Assembly (NCBI GenBank): GCA_964563855.1
Contig: CAZLYU010000001.1
Coordinates: 62,001 to 126,000, forward strand
DNA from: JAFGRR01 sp964563855
GTDB taxonomy: Bacteria > Planctomycetota > Phycisphaerae > UBA1845 > Fen-1342
Length of the DNA: 64,000 bases
Reading direction: 5' to 3'
Positions 25,710-34,875 of the stretch are shown here, piece by piece. The first letter of the stretch is position 1. Every line of letters starts with the position of its first letter. A program made the translations under genes and the position numbers. The notes beneath the pieces were generated by a model that worked only from the letters and a program-made list of their open reading frames with translations, made no database searches and was not told the origin of the DNA.

Positions 25710-26404
25710 CCCGCGTAGATCAGCACTGCGACCATCGTCTGCAGCACGGGCTTGCCGGCCAGCACCTGCAGCTGCTTGTCGATGTCCATCAGTGTGAGGA
25801 ATCGAATCTGATGTTCGTCCTGCTTGCGTGGCGGGATTGCGTCGACCGGGTTCGGGAACCGCCGGTCGGGCGAGCGGTAGCCGTGTTGCCGAATGGCGTA
25901 GTTGAACATCACGTGCAGGACCTCGCGCTGCCGGTTCGCGGTCTTCGGAGCGATGCCGTCCTTGGCGATCCGCGTCGTGAGGAACTGCTCGATCTCCCGC
26001 GGCGTCAGATCCTCAAGCGTCGCGACGTGCACGTGCCGGTGCGCCAACCGATCCCGCACCTTGACCGGCTTGGTCGGCTGGCGCCGATGGTTGTGCGTGC
26101 TCTTGAGCGCCAACGCGTCACAGACCGGCCCGAAGAACGCCCGCAGGTACGACAGGTCGTTCTTGTACGCCTTGCTCGACCGGACCGTCCCCAGGTAGGT
26201 GCAGAACGCTTCGAGGAACGGCTTGAGGGGGGTGACCGACTTGGGCTGGAGCTCACCGGCCAGCAGATCCAGCTCGATCTTTCTCAGTTTTTTGCGGGCG
26301 ACACGCTCGTCGGTCGTTCCGAGTGAGTGTCGCACGCGCTTCCCGTCGACCCGGTAGTTCACCCACCAAGTCTTCTTGCCATGCTTGCGGAAGAGGTTCG
26401 CCAT
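25710..26404 (-). pseudogene. tyrosine recombinase (phage-type integrase), truncated
   Basis: About 232 residues remain: an N-terminal arm/AP2-like region (MANLFRKHGKKTWWVNYRVD), the SAM-like core-binding domain (LTPREIEQFLTTRIAKDGIA, TANRQREVLHVMFNYAIRQ) and the first strand/helix of the catalytic domain up to VAVLIYAG. The catalytic Arg that should follow, and the later H-x-x-R and Tyr, are absent because the sequence switches into repeat copy 2. The frame stays open on the minus strand to 25295, but that tail is antisense to the DUF421 gene and not integrase. It is likely inactive. It faces the 3' end of tRNA-fMet, a common integrase position. Confidence 0.8.
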
Positions 26405-26475
26405 CGCAGAGCCTCCGGCGGTTTTCCCGATCCGCGTGGCGTCTGCGGTGGGCCCATTTTGGGCGCCCCCTGCGC

Positions 26476-26518
26476 AAACAAAAACGCAGGACCGGGGCGT
26501 AACTGCCTGATCCTGCGT
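26476..26518 (-). terminator. intrinsic terminator of tRNA-fMet
   Basis: On the minus strand, 13 bp after the tRNA, ACGCAGGA pairs with TCCTGCGT (26511-26518 with 26484-26491 in plus coordinates) around a 19-base loop, followed by TTTTTGTTT. Stem plus T-run fits a Rho-independent terminator. Confidence 0.7.
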
Positions 26519-26530
26519 AGGTTACGTTAC

Positions 26531-26603
<73 letters not shown>

Positions 26604-26662
26604 GTCGAATCGTCAACTTTATCGCGCCCACCGCAACTGTCAAGCCAACCCCGCTATCCAGC

Positions 26663-26905
26663 CCCGCATCGCAACGCCCGCGCTGCCTTCTCCCGCCGCA
26701 CGCTTCGCCCCCGCGCCGCAACGCCGCGCAGTCCGCCCCGCTGCGCTGCCAAATCGGCGTCGCAACGCCGTGCAGTCCGGTCCCGCGTCGCAACGCCGTG
26801 CCGTCCAGGCCCGCGTCGCACCGCTTCGCAACGCCGCGCTGTCCGGCCCCGCGACGCAAAGCCGTGCTCTCCGGTCCCGGGCCGCGACACCGCGGCCCCA
26901 GGCCC
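26663..26905. repeat. degenerate tandem repeat of about 28 bp
   Basis: The gap between tRNA-fMet and the TPR gene (323 bp without a gene) contains about six imperfect copies of a unit close to CGCGTCGCAACGCCGTGCAG followed by TCCGGTCC. The best copies are near 26760-26890. Translation in several frames gives periodic Arg/Gly-rich strings, but none looks like a real protein. Confidence 0.65.
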
Positions 26906-26926
26906 GTCACACCCCCAATCGGCGCT

Positions 26927-27949
26927 TCAACTCGCGTCAAGATCGAGCGCCGGCTCCGGCGATTTCAGCCGGTATTGCTCAACCAGACGCCGCAGTTGCG
27001 GCTGCGCCGGCTCGAGCTCGAGGCTCACGTGCCACGCTTCGACCGCTTCACGGCGATACGCCTCGTTCGTAGGTTCGTTCAAATACTGCGTCATGCGCAC
27101 CACGCCCAACCCGGCGTGCGCGGCGGCGTTCTTGCCGTCCAACGCGATCGCCCGCTCATACTCGTCAGCCGCCGTGTCGTAGTCTTGCTGACGCCACGCG
27201 CAATAGCCCAGCCGCTCGTGCGCCACCGACAGCGCCGGATCGAGCCGCAGCGCCGTCTGCAGCGTTCGCTGGGCGGCGATCCAGCGTTCCTGATTGATGT
27301 ACACCGTCGCGAGATTCACGAGCACGACCGGCTGCGCCTCATCGCCTTCGAGCGATTGCTTGTAGGCGTTGATGGCTTTGTACGTGTCGCCGCTGCTGTC
27401 GAAGACTGCGCCCAGATTGCTCCACGCGACGGCGCTGTTGGGATTGATGTCGATCGCCTTTTGGTAGGCTTCGGCGGCCCGCTCGAGTTCGCCGGCGCGA
27501 TGAAACACGGCCGCCAGGCGGAACCACGCGTCGAAGTTGCGCGGCTCGAGTTCGCAAGCCATCGTGTAGGCGCGGATGGCGCGGGTGAAGTCGTTGAGCA
27601 GCCGATAAACCTCGCCGAGCTGCAAGACCCACGAAAACTGCTGCGGATCCAGCTCGACCGCGTGTTGGAGCGCCGCCGCCGCGTTGGCCAATTCGCCCAT
27701 CTCGCGATAGGCGGAGGCGAGCTTTTGGTGCGCGTCGGCCCATTCGGGGTCGAGTTCGATCGCCGCCTGAAAGGCAGCGACCGCGGCGGCGTGATCGTTT
27801 TCTTGCAGGGCGGTCTCGCCGCGTTCCACCTGATAGGTAGCGATGGTGCGGGCGAACGGGCAGCCCCCGACACTGAGCGCCGCGCAGACGCCGACGAGCG
27901 TGGCGACTCGGCGGAATGCGAGACCGGATGGCGCGGCGATGACCCTCAT
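26927..27949 (-). CDS. TPR-repeat lipoprotein
   Basis: A 340-residue exported protein with lipobox SVGGC and about eight tetratricopeptide repeats (for example AVAAFQAAIELDPEWADAHQ, AAEAYQKAIDINPNSAVAWS, AADEYERAIALDGKNAAAHA). TPRs mediate protein-protein contacts, so it is likely a scaffold in the envelope. The ATG at 27949 is used; a TTG at 27970 would add seven residues. It is divergent from efp. Confidence 0.87.
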   Translation of the reverse strand: MRVIAAPSGLAFRRVATLVGVCAALSVGGCPFARTIATYQVERGETALQENDHAAAVAAFQAAIELDPEWADAHQKLASAYREMGELANAAAALQHAVELDPQQFSWVLQLGEVYRLLNDFTRAIRAYTMACELEPRNFDAWFRLAAVFHRAGELERAAEAYQKAIDINPNSAVAWSNLGAVFDSSGDTYKAINAYKQSLEGDEAQPVVLVNLATVYINQERWIAAQRTLQTALRLDPALSVAHERLGYCAWRQQDYDTAADEYERAIALDGKNAAAHAGLGVVRMTQYLNEPTNEAYRREAVEAWHVSLELEPAQPQLRRLVEQYRLKSPEPALDLDAS

Positions 27950-28113
27950 GGCGCGCAAACTTTTACGCAACCGGCGCTAACGCGTCAACCGGGGGCGAGC
28001 CCGCGGACGCCTCGCGCGGTATACTGCAAGGTCTCGTGAGTATTGCGGCTGAGCGGCGTCGTCGATGGGCGCGCCTATCGGGGATTGCTTTAGCGCAGGA
28101 GTGACTGAACGCC

Positions 28114-28677
28114 ATGATGAAGGCCAACGAGCTACGCAAAGGCAAGGTCATTAATTACGAGGGCGGGCTCTACACCGTCCACTCCGTGCAGCACGTCGCC
28201 AAGGGCAATTGGCGCAGCTACGTGCAGACCAAGATCAAGAATTTGCAAACCGGGCAGATGGTCGACGCACGCTTCAGCGTCGACGACAAGGTCGAGACGC
28301 CCTTCGTCGAGAGCCGCCCGTACGAGTATCTCTATCGCGAGGGTGATAACTTCATCGTCATGGATCAGAACAGCTTCGAGCAGATTCCGATTCCCGCCGA
28401 TGTCATGGGCGACGCCGAGCAGTTCTTGAAGGGCAACGAGGTGATCGGCGTTCAGCTCATCGACGGCAAGATCGTTTCAATCGAGCTTCCCAACGTAGTT
28501 GAGCTCACGGTCACCGACACCCCGCCGGTCGTGAAGGGCGCGACAGCGACGAACCAGAGCAAAGATGCGACGATGGAGACCGGTCTGCGTGTCAAGGTGC
28601 CGCCATTTATCGATAACGGTGAGGTGCTGCGAATCGACACACGCACCGGCGACTATGTGGAGCGCGCCAAGAGTTAG
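28114..28677 (+). CDS. efp: translation elongation factor P
   Basis: A 187-residue EF-P that relieves ribosome stalling at polyproline stretches; domains I-III are intact (KANELRKGKVINYEGGLYTV; VIGVQLIDGKIVSIELPNVV; ATMETGLRVKVPPFIDNGEV with the C-terminal RIDTRTGDYVERA). AGGAGTGA precedes the ATG. The domain I tip loop reads VAKGNWRS instead of the usual PGKG. A gapless alignment puts Asn32 where the modified Lys/Arg normally sits, with Lys30 nearby. A -10-like TATACT occurs about 90 bp upstream. It is followed 40 bp later by secA. Confidence 0.96.
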   Translation: MMKANELRKGKVINYEGGLYTVHSVQHVAKGNWRSYVQTKIKNLQTGQMVDARFSVDDKVETPFVESRPYEYLYREGDNFIVMDQNSFEQIPIPADVMGDAEQFLKGNEVIGVQLIDGKIVSIELPNVVELTVTDTPPVVKGATATNQSKDATMETGLRVKVPPFIDNGEVLRIDTRTGDYVERAKS

Positions 28678-28717
28678 CCGAGTCGCCTGACGACGCGGCC
28701 CATCACACGGCTCGGCG

Positions 28718-31700
28718 ATGATGCGCCGGGCGAGCCACCAGCACGGAAGCAGCACGAGGGTTATGAGCGAGCAAGCGCCCCCAACGACCGCGAGCGAAGC
28801 GAACTGGCTGCAGCTCATCGGCGACACCGACATCATGCGCGACGCCACCCGCGCGTCGACCGTCTTCCTGCATCGCGCCAAACGCAACGTCCGCCTGAAT
28901 GCGGCGTTCGGCGGTTTCACGTTCGTGATGCTGCTGCTGTTGGTCGTCGCGCTGCTCGGCCCCGCCGGCACAGGGCTGTCATGGGCGCGGCAAGACGTGT
29001 TCGGCACCATCTTCGCGATGGTGTTCGTCCTGTGGCTCATCGCTGGTGGGTATCTGCTTTACAAGTACGTCCCGGGCCGCAACGACCGAGTCATTCTCAA
29101 GCTGCGCGATTGGGTGTGCGACACCGTCGACCCGCTCGAAGCGCAGGTTCGAGCGCTGTCGCCAGAAGCTTTGCGAGCCAAAACCGATGAGTTCAAGCAG
29201 CGGCTGGCGGATGGCGAGACCGCCGAGGCGCTGCGGCCCGAAGCCTACGCCGTCATTCGCGAGGCGTCGCGCCGCGCCCGTGAGCACCGCCAGTTCGAGT
29301 GTCAGCTCATCGGCGGGAAGGTGCTCGAAGACAACAATGTCGCCGAGATGCGCACCGGCGAAGGCAAGACCATCGTTTGCTACATGGGCGCCTACATGAA
29401 GGTCGTGCAGGGCCTCAAGGTGCACATGGTCACTGTGAACGACTATCTCGTGAAACGCGACGCCGAATTCTGCCAGCCGATCTTCGAGCTGCTCGGCGTC
29501 AGCGTGGGCTACATCTCGTCGCAAATGGAGACCTACGGCCCCGGCGTCGAGCAGCGCCGCGCGGCGTACGGCTGCGATATCACGTACGGCACCAACAGCG
29601 AGTTCGGCTTCGACTATCTGCGCGACAATATGAAGCACTCGACGCGCGACCAGGTGCAGGGGCAGCAAGACTTCGTCATCGTCGACGAGGTCGACAGCAT
29701 CCTGATCGACGAGGCCCGCACGCCGCTGATCATCTCGGGCCCGGCGCACGACGACGTCGACAACTATCGCGTGGCCGATCACGTAGCGCGCAAGCTCATC
29801 GAGAAACAGAAGCAGGCGAACCGCGAGACGGCCCGCACGCTCGACGATCTCGAGAAAAACCCACCAGGCGACGCGGGCGAACACTTCAAGCAGGGGCTAA
29901 GCAAGTTCCGCAAGGACCCGCTCTGGCTTAGCGACAAAGAGGCCGAAGCGATCGGGCACCGGCAGTTCTTCGTGGTCGAGCTCGACCGCAAGAGCGCCCA
30001 CATGACCGAGCACGGCGCCAAGGCCGCCCAGCAAGAGCTGTCGATCGGCACGTTCTACGACAGCAAGAACATGAACTGGCCGCACTATCTCGACAACGCC
30101 TTGCGCGCCCACCTGTGCTATCAGCGCGACAAAGAGTACGTCGTTCAGCAGGATCAGGTGGTCATCGTCGACGAGTTCACCGGCCGTCTCATGCAGGGCC
30201 GGCAGTGGTCGGATGGCTTGCACCAGGCGGTCGAGGCGAAAGAGCGCGTCACGATCAAGCAGGAGTCGCAGACGCTCGCCACCATCACGCTGCAGAACCT
30301 CTTTAAGCTCTACGAGCAACTCGCGGGCATGACCGGCACGGCCATGACCGAAGCCGAAGAGTTCATGAAGATTTACCGGGTCGAAGTGATCGCGATTCCC
30401 ACCAATCGCCCCATCCGCCGCATCGATTTCAACGACAAGATCTACAAGTCAAAGCAAAGCAAGTTCGACGCGATCGTCGAGGAGATTCGCGCGTACTGTC
30501 AGGACGGTCACCCCAGCGATCCGTTCTCGCTCGAAGACGCGCTGAAACGCGCGCGCACCGTTTTCAAAGATCGCATTCATTCCGGCGATGCAAACCCGCG
30601 CTACCCCGCCTATATCGAGCAGATCAACAAAGCCCTCGGGGCGTTCAAGGGCGGCAGCGGCGAAGAGGCGCCGCTCGCTGAAACCTACCGCACGCTCATG
30701 GACGGGAAACCCGCCGGCCGACCGGTGCTCGTCGGAACGGTTTCGGTCGAAACGTCGGAGCGGCTCAGCGAGGCGCTCCAGCGGCGCTTCGGAATCGAGC
30801 ATGAAGTACTCAACGCCAAGAATCACGCGCGCGAGGCCGACATCGTCGTCAAGGCCGGCCAGCAGCACGAAGAGCACCGCGGCAAGAAGAAGATGATGGT
30901 CGGCAACGTCACCATCGCCACCAACATGGCCGGCCGCGGAACCGACATCCGCCTCGGGCCCGGCGTGGCGGCGGCCGGCGGGTTGCACGTGGTCGGCACC
31001 GAGCGGCACGAGAGTCGGCGCATCGACAATCAGCTCCGCGGTCGCTGCGGACGCCAAGGCGACCCCGGCAGCTCACGCTTCTTTCTCTCCATGGATGATG
31101 ATCTGCTCCGCCTCTTCATGGGTGAGTGGATGCTTAAGATGCTCAACATGCTCGGCTTCGAAGAGGGCATGGCCATCGAGAACAAGCGCATCTCCGGCGG
31201 CATCGAGCGAGCCCAGAAGAAGGTCGAAGAGCGAAACTTCAACATCCGCAAGAGCCTCCTCGAATACGACGAGGTGATGGACCACCAGCGCAAAGAGTTC
31301 TACGGGCTGCGGCAGCAAGTCGTCGAAGCCCGCGGCCTCAGCACGCTGATCTGGGAGATGATCGACCGCACCGTCGCCGACGCGATCGACCGCTACTACG
31401 ACCCCAACTACGCCGCGATCTGCGCCAGCGAATGGGCCAGCCAGAACCTCGGAGTCGTGATCGATCCCGAGCGCCTCGAAACCGACGACGCCGAGCAGTT
31501 GCGCGAGCAAGTGCGCAACAACGCGCTCGGCGAAGCGCGCAGCAATGTGCAGCGCACCTTCGGCGAGTACATCGACCCCGACACACCCGCCGAAGACTGG
31601 GACGTCCGCGGCCTCACGACCTGGGCCGGGCAACACGGCGTCACGCTCACGCAGAACCAGGTGCGTAAGACCAACCCCGACGAATTGCTCGAGCAGATCA

Positions 31701-32776
31701 CCGCCGGCGCGGAGCGTTCGATTCAAGAGGCCGACTTGTCGCCGCTTGAAGCCTTCTGCGACGCGCTCTTGCCCAAGCAACGACTGGTCGCGTGGGCGCG
31801 CGACAAGTTCGGCGTCGAAGTGCCGCTCGATGATCTCACGACCGCCCCGCGCGACGAGGCCGAGCAGGTGCTGCGCGAGAAGATGCGCGACGCCTATCGC
31901 CGCCGCGAGATCGAGTTCCCGGTGGTCGCGGTGATGGATTGGGCTTCTCGCGCCGGCGGCAGCAACGCGAATGAAGTGCGCGAGATCATCGCCCGCTGGG
32001 CGAAGCGGAAGTTTCAGGTCGACTGGGACTACGCGACGCTGGCCGAAAAGTCGTCGCAGCAGGTGTTCGATGAACTGCGGCAATACAACGAAGACTACCT
32101 GACGAACGGCAAGATCGGAGAGGAAGTCGAGGCCGCGCTCGAGCAGCATCAGGGCGAAGCGATCGAGACCTGGGCGCGCGAGCGCTTCGGCGCCGCGGTC
32201 GATTTGGCGGGGCTCGATCCACAGGCGGAAGACTTGCGCGAGCAGCTTCAGCAGTGCGGCTACGAAATGCTGCGCTTCGAGCTGACGCAGCTCGAACAGC
32301 GCATCATGTTGCAGGTGTTCGACAGCGTGTGGAAAGACCACATGTACTCGATGGACCTGTTGCGTCACGGCATCGGCCTGCGCGGCTACGCCGAACGCGA
32401 CCCGAAGACCGAGTACAAGCGCGAAGGCACGCGACTGTTCAACGCCAGCACCGAAGCGATTCGCGAGCGGGTGACCGACCTGATCTTCAAGATCAATCTC
32501 GGCGGTCTGCCGCCTATGCCCGGCGAGGGAGAGGCGGCGGCGGTAGGGGCCCCCGAGGGCGGCGGTTCGTACGGCGCCGCTCAAACCGTAAAGGCCGACG
32601 CCACCAACATGGGCATGAGCTCCGCCGCCGCGGCCGATCAGCAAGCGGCCATGCGCAAGCAAGGCGACGGCGCTGCGGCCACGATTCGACGCGATCAGCC
32701 CAAGGTCGGCCGCAACGATCCCTGCCCCTGCGGCTCAGGCAAGAAATACAAAGCCTGTCACGGCAAGAAAGCCTAG
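28718..32776 (+). CDS. secA: SecA preprotein translocase ATPase, membrane-anchored and expanded
   Basis: Drives Sec-dependent export. Core motifs are intact: Walker A MRTGEGKT (211-218), DEVDSILIDEARTPLIISGP, the NRPIRR motif, GRGTDIRLGPGV and NQLRGRCGRQGDPGSS, then the scaffold helix (DSVWKDHMYSMDLLRHGIGL) and a C-terminal zinc motif CPCGSGKKYKACH. At 1352 residues it is far longer than typical SecA (about 850-950). Two hydrophobic segments precede the ATPase (about 62-82 and 95-117). A large insertion at about 890-1180 contains repeated W-A-x-x-x-F-G-V units. The start could also be ATG 28763, which would drop 15 non-conserved residues. Confidence 0.95.
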   Translation: MMRRASHQHGSSTRVMSEQAPPTTASEANWLQLIGDTDIMRDATRASTVFLHRAKRNVRLNAAFGGFTFVMLLLLVVALLGPAGTGLSWARQDVFGTIFAMVFVLWLIAGGYLLYKYVPGRNDRVILKLRDWVCDTVDPLEAQVRALSPEALRAKTDEFKQRLADGETAEALRPEAYAVIREASRRAREHRQFECQLIGGKVLEDNNVAEMRTGEGKTIVCYMGAYMKVVQGLKVHMVTVNDYLVKRDAEFCQPIFELLGVSVGYISSQMETYGPGVEQRRAAYGCDITYGTNSEFGFDYLRDNMKHSTRDQVQGQQDFVIVDEVDSILIDEARTPLIISGPAHDDVDNYRVADHVARKLIEKQKQANRETARTLDDLEKNPPGDAGEHFKQGLSKFRKDPLWLSDKEAEAIGHRQFFVVELDRKSAHMTEHGAKAAQQELSIGTFYDSKNMNWPHYLDNALRAHLCYQRDKEYVVQQDQVVIVDEFTGRLMQGRQWSDGLHQAVEAKERVTIKQESQTLATITLQNLFKLYEQLAGMTGTAMTEAEEFMKIYRVEVIAIPTNRPIRRIDFNDKIYKSKQSKFDAIVEEIRAYCQDGHPSDPFSLEDALKRARTVFKDRIHSGDANPRYPAYIEQINKALGAFKGGSGEEAPLAETYRTLMDGKPAGRPVLVGTVSVETSERLSEALQRRFGIEHEVLNAKNHAREADIVVKAGQQHEEHRGKKKMMVGNVTIATNMAGRGTDIRLGPGVAAAGGLHVVGTERHESRRIDNQLRGRCGRQGDPGSSRFFLSMDDDLLRLFMGEWMLKMLNMLGFEEGMAIENKRISGGIERAQKKVEERNFNIRKSLLEYDEVMDHQRKEFYGLRQQVVEARGLSTLIWEMIDRTVADAIDRYYDPNYAAICASEWASQNLGVVIDPERLETDDAEQLREQVRNNALGEARSNVQRTFGEYIDPDTPAEDWDVRGLTTWAGQHGVTLTQNQVRKTNPDELLEQITAGAERSIQEADLSPLEAFCDALLPKQRLVAWARDKFGVEVPLDDLTTAPRDEAEQVLREKMRDAYRRREIEFPVVAVMDWASRAGGSNANEVREIIARWAKRKFQVDWDYATLAEKSSQQVFDELRQYNEDYLTNGKIGEEVEAALEQHQGEAIETWARERFGAAVDLAGLDPQAEDLREQLQQCGYEMLRFELTQLEQRIMLQVFDSVWKDHMYSMDLLRHGIGLRGYAERDPKTEYKREGTRLFNASTEAIRERVTDLIFKINLGGLPPMPGEGEAAAVGAPEGGGSYGAAQTVKADATNMGMSSAAAADQQAAMRKQGDGAAATIRRDQPKVGRNDPCPCGSGKKYKACHGKKA

Positions 32777-32823
32777 CAGGACGCCGCAGAAAGGGCGTGG
32801 CGGCCTTTCTGCAGAACGTCCTG
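32777..32823 (+). terminator. long hairpin directly after secA
   Basis: Beginning at the base after the stop codon, CAGGACG (32777-32783) pairs with CGTCCTG (32817-32823) and GCAGAAAGG (32786-32794) pairs with CCTTTCTGC (32804-32812) around a 9-base loop. There is no T-run. It lies between convergent genes and likely ends or protects the secA transcript. Confidence 0.6.
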
Positions 32824-32925
32824 ATGCGCCGTCGCGACGCCAACCAGCGCAGCAGCGGCGCACGAAGGCGTTGCTTAAGCAGTGCGCGCGGGGCGCCCCC
32901 TCTAATCCAAACACCGCGTCGGGCG

Positions 32926-34875
32926 CTACTCGCGTAGGCCGGGAATGCGTTCCTCGCCGGCGAGCACTTCGATGCTCGATCCGCTGAACTCGCCCGCCGG
33001 GGGCTCGAACCGCCCGCCCAGATGCTCGGCCAGGAACGCCTCGGCAACGACGTAGAACGAGAGGTTGTTCTCGGGTCGGGCGAAGCCGTGACCCTCGTCC
33101 GGGTAGAGCACGTACGTCACCGGGATGTTGCGCTGCTGCATCGCGGCGACAATCTGGTCGCTCTCAGCGCGTTTTACACGCGGGTCGTTGGCGCCTTGCG
33201 CGATGAGCAGCGGCTTGGTGATCTGGTCGACCTTCGAGAGCGGCGAGCAGGCATTGAGGAACGCCCGGCCCTCGTCAGTGCGATGATCGCCGACGCGGGT
33301 GGTGAACATGTCGAGCATCGGCTTCCAGTAGTCTGGAACGCTCTCGAGCAGCGTCACCAGATTGCTGACGCCGACGATGTCGACTCCGCAGGCGAAGACG
33401 TCGGGTGTGAAAGTGAGGCCGACCAGCGTGGCGTAGCCGCCGTAGCTGCCGCCCATGATTGCGATTTTGGCGGGGTCGGCGATGTGGCGCTCGATCGCCC
33501 AGTTGACCGCGTCGAGCAGATCGTCGTGCATCTTGGCCGACCACTGGCGATTGGCCGCGTTCAGGAACGCCTTGCCGAACCCGGTCGAGCCGCGGAAATT
33601 CACGCTGAGCACGGCGTAGCCGCGGTTGGCCAGCCATTGGTGCTCGGGCTGATAGCCCCACGCGTCGCGGGCCCACGGCCCGCCGTGCACGAGCAGCACC
33701 ATGGGCAACGGCTGCGGCGGCTTGGCTTGGCCGGCGTCCGGTTGGGGCAGCGAGAGATAGCTGACGAGTTCCAGCCCGTCACGAGCGGGAATGACGTGCG
33801 GTTGCATCTGGGTCAGCGGTGCGTCTTCGAGCGCGGCGCGGTTGCTGAAGAGGAACGCGGCGGTGCGCTCACTCTGTCGTTCGTAGCGATAGTAGCTGAC
33901 GGGGCCGTCGTCGCGGGTGTACGCGACGATCCACGCGCTGTCGTCGCGCGTGCGGCTGAGGATATCGATCTCGCCGCGCGCGACGGTCGCCAGGTAGGCG
34001 AAGTCGGGTTCTAGCGCCGCGTCGATCGTCCGCCACAGCTTGCGGTCGTAGCTGCTGGCTGCGGCTTGAACGATATGCGACTGCGGATCAGACGTCGTGT
34101 CGCTGATGTCGGCGCGATCGTCTGCAATCAGCAATCGCTGTTCGATCTGCTCGCCGGCGTCGTTGAGCGCGACTTCGTAGAGCGCCGCCGTGTCGCGGTC
34201 GCGACTGTCGATGACGTAGAGTCGACGGCCGGTCTGGTCGTAGGCGAGCGGTGCGGTGGTTAGCGCGTCGTCGGGCCCGACGTTGATGAACGGCGTCCAA
34301 CCGTCGGCGGCGCGGCGCAGATAGTCGATCCCCCCGTCGGGGTTCATCACGGCGCCGAGGCGCAGGGTGAACTGCTCGTCGCAAAGGAAGCTGACGAAAC
34401 CCTCGTTCTCGTAGAGCAGTGTCCGCTCGCCGGTGCGGATGTTCACACGATAGAGGTCGTGCAGCTCTGGCTGGCGATTGTTGAGCGAGATGAGAATCTC
34501 GTCGGGAAGGTCGGCGCTGACCGCATCGATGCGGGCCTGCACGCCGTCAAACGGCGTGAGGTCGCGTGAGGCGCCGCTCTCGAGATCGACCACGTAGACC
34601 CGCCAGTTCTCATCGCCGCCTTTGTCTTGTAGATAGAGAATGTGCTGGCTGGTGTAGGCCCAAAAGTAGATCCGCACGCCGCGATCGCGATCGTCGGTGA
34701 CGGGCTGCGCGGCGGCCGGGTTATCGCTGGGGCCGACAAAGACATTCAGCACGCCCTCACGCTCGGCGAGATAGCTGAACCGGCGACCGTCGGGACTGAG
34801 ACGCGGCGACGCGCGGGTCGGGTTGCCAAAAAGCACGCGCCGCGGAATGAGCGTGGGGAGCTCGGCGTCGGTCAC
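32926..34875 (-). CDS. S9 family (prolyl oligopeptidase/acylaminoacyl-peptidase-like) serine peptidase
   Basis: A 649-residue protein with an N-terminal beta-propeller (SPDGRRFSYLAEREGVLNVF, TSQHILYLQDKGGDENWRVY) and a C-terminal alpha/beta-hydrolase domain. The catalytic triad is readable: Ser477 in MGGSYGGYATL, Asp564 in QGANDPRVK and His596 in DEGHGF. The oxyanion region is VHGGPWARDAWG. No signal peptide is seen, so it is probably cytoplasmic and trims peptides. Its start overlaps the stop of the upstream DUF481 gene (ATGA), implying co-translation. Confidence 0.92.
   Translation of the reverse strand: MTDAELPTLIPRRVLFGNPTRASPRLSPDGRRFSYLAEREGVLNVFVGPSDNPAAAQPVTDDRDRGVRIYFWAYTSQHILYLQDKGGDENWRVYVVDLESGASRDLTPFDGVQARIDAVSADLPDEILISLNNRQPELHDLYRVNIRTGERTLLYENEGFVSFLCDEQFTLRLGAVMNPDGGIDYLRRAADGWTPFINVGPDDALTTAPLAYDQTGRRLYVIDSRDRDTAALYEVALNDAGEQIEQRLLIADDRADISDTTSDPQSHIVQAAASSYDRKLWRTIDAALEPDFAYLATVARGEIDILSRTRDDSAWIVAYTRDDGPVSYYRYERQSERTAAFLFSNRAALEDAPLTQMQPHVIPARDGLELVSYLSLPQPDAGQAKPPQPLPMVLLVHGGPWARDAWGYQPEHQWLANRGYAVLSVNFRGSTGFGKAFLNAANRQWSAKMHDDLLDAVNWAIERHIADPAKIAIMGGSYGGYATLVGLTFTPDVFACGVDIVGVSNLVTLLESVPDYWKPMLDMFTTRVGDHRTDEGRAFLNACSPLSKVDQITKPLLIAQGANDPRVKRAESDQIVAAMQQRNIPVTYVLYPDEGHGFARPENNLSFYVVAEAFLAEHLGGRFEPPAGEFSGSSIEVLAGEERIPGLRE

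Noticed and set aside
26663..26905. CRISPR-like array
   Set aside because: The units are adjacent and degenerate with no unique spacers of constant length.
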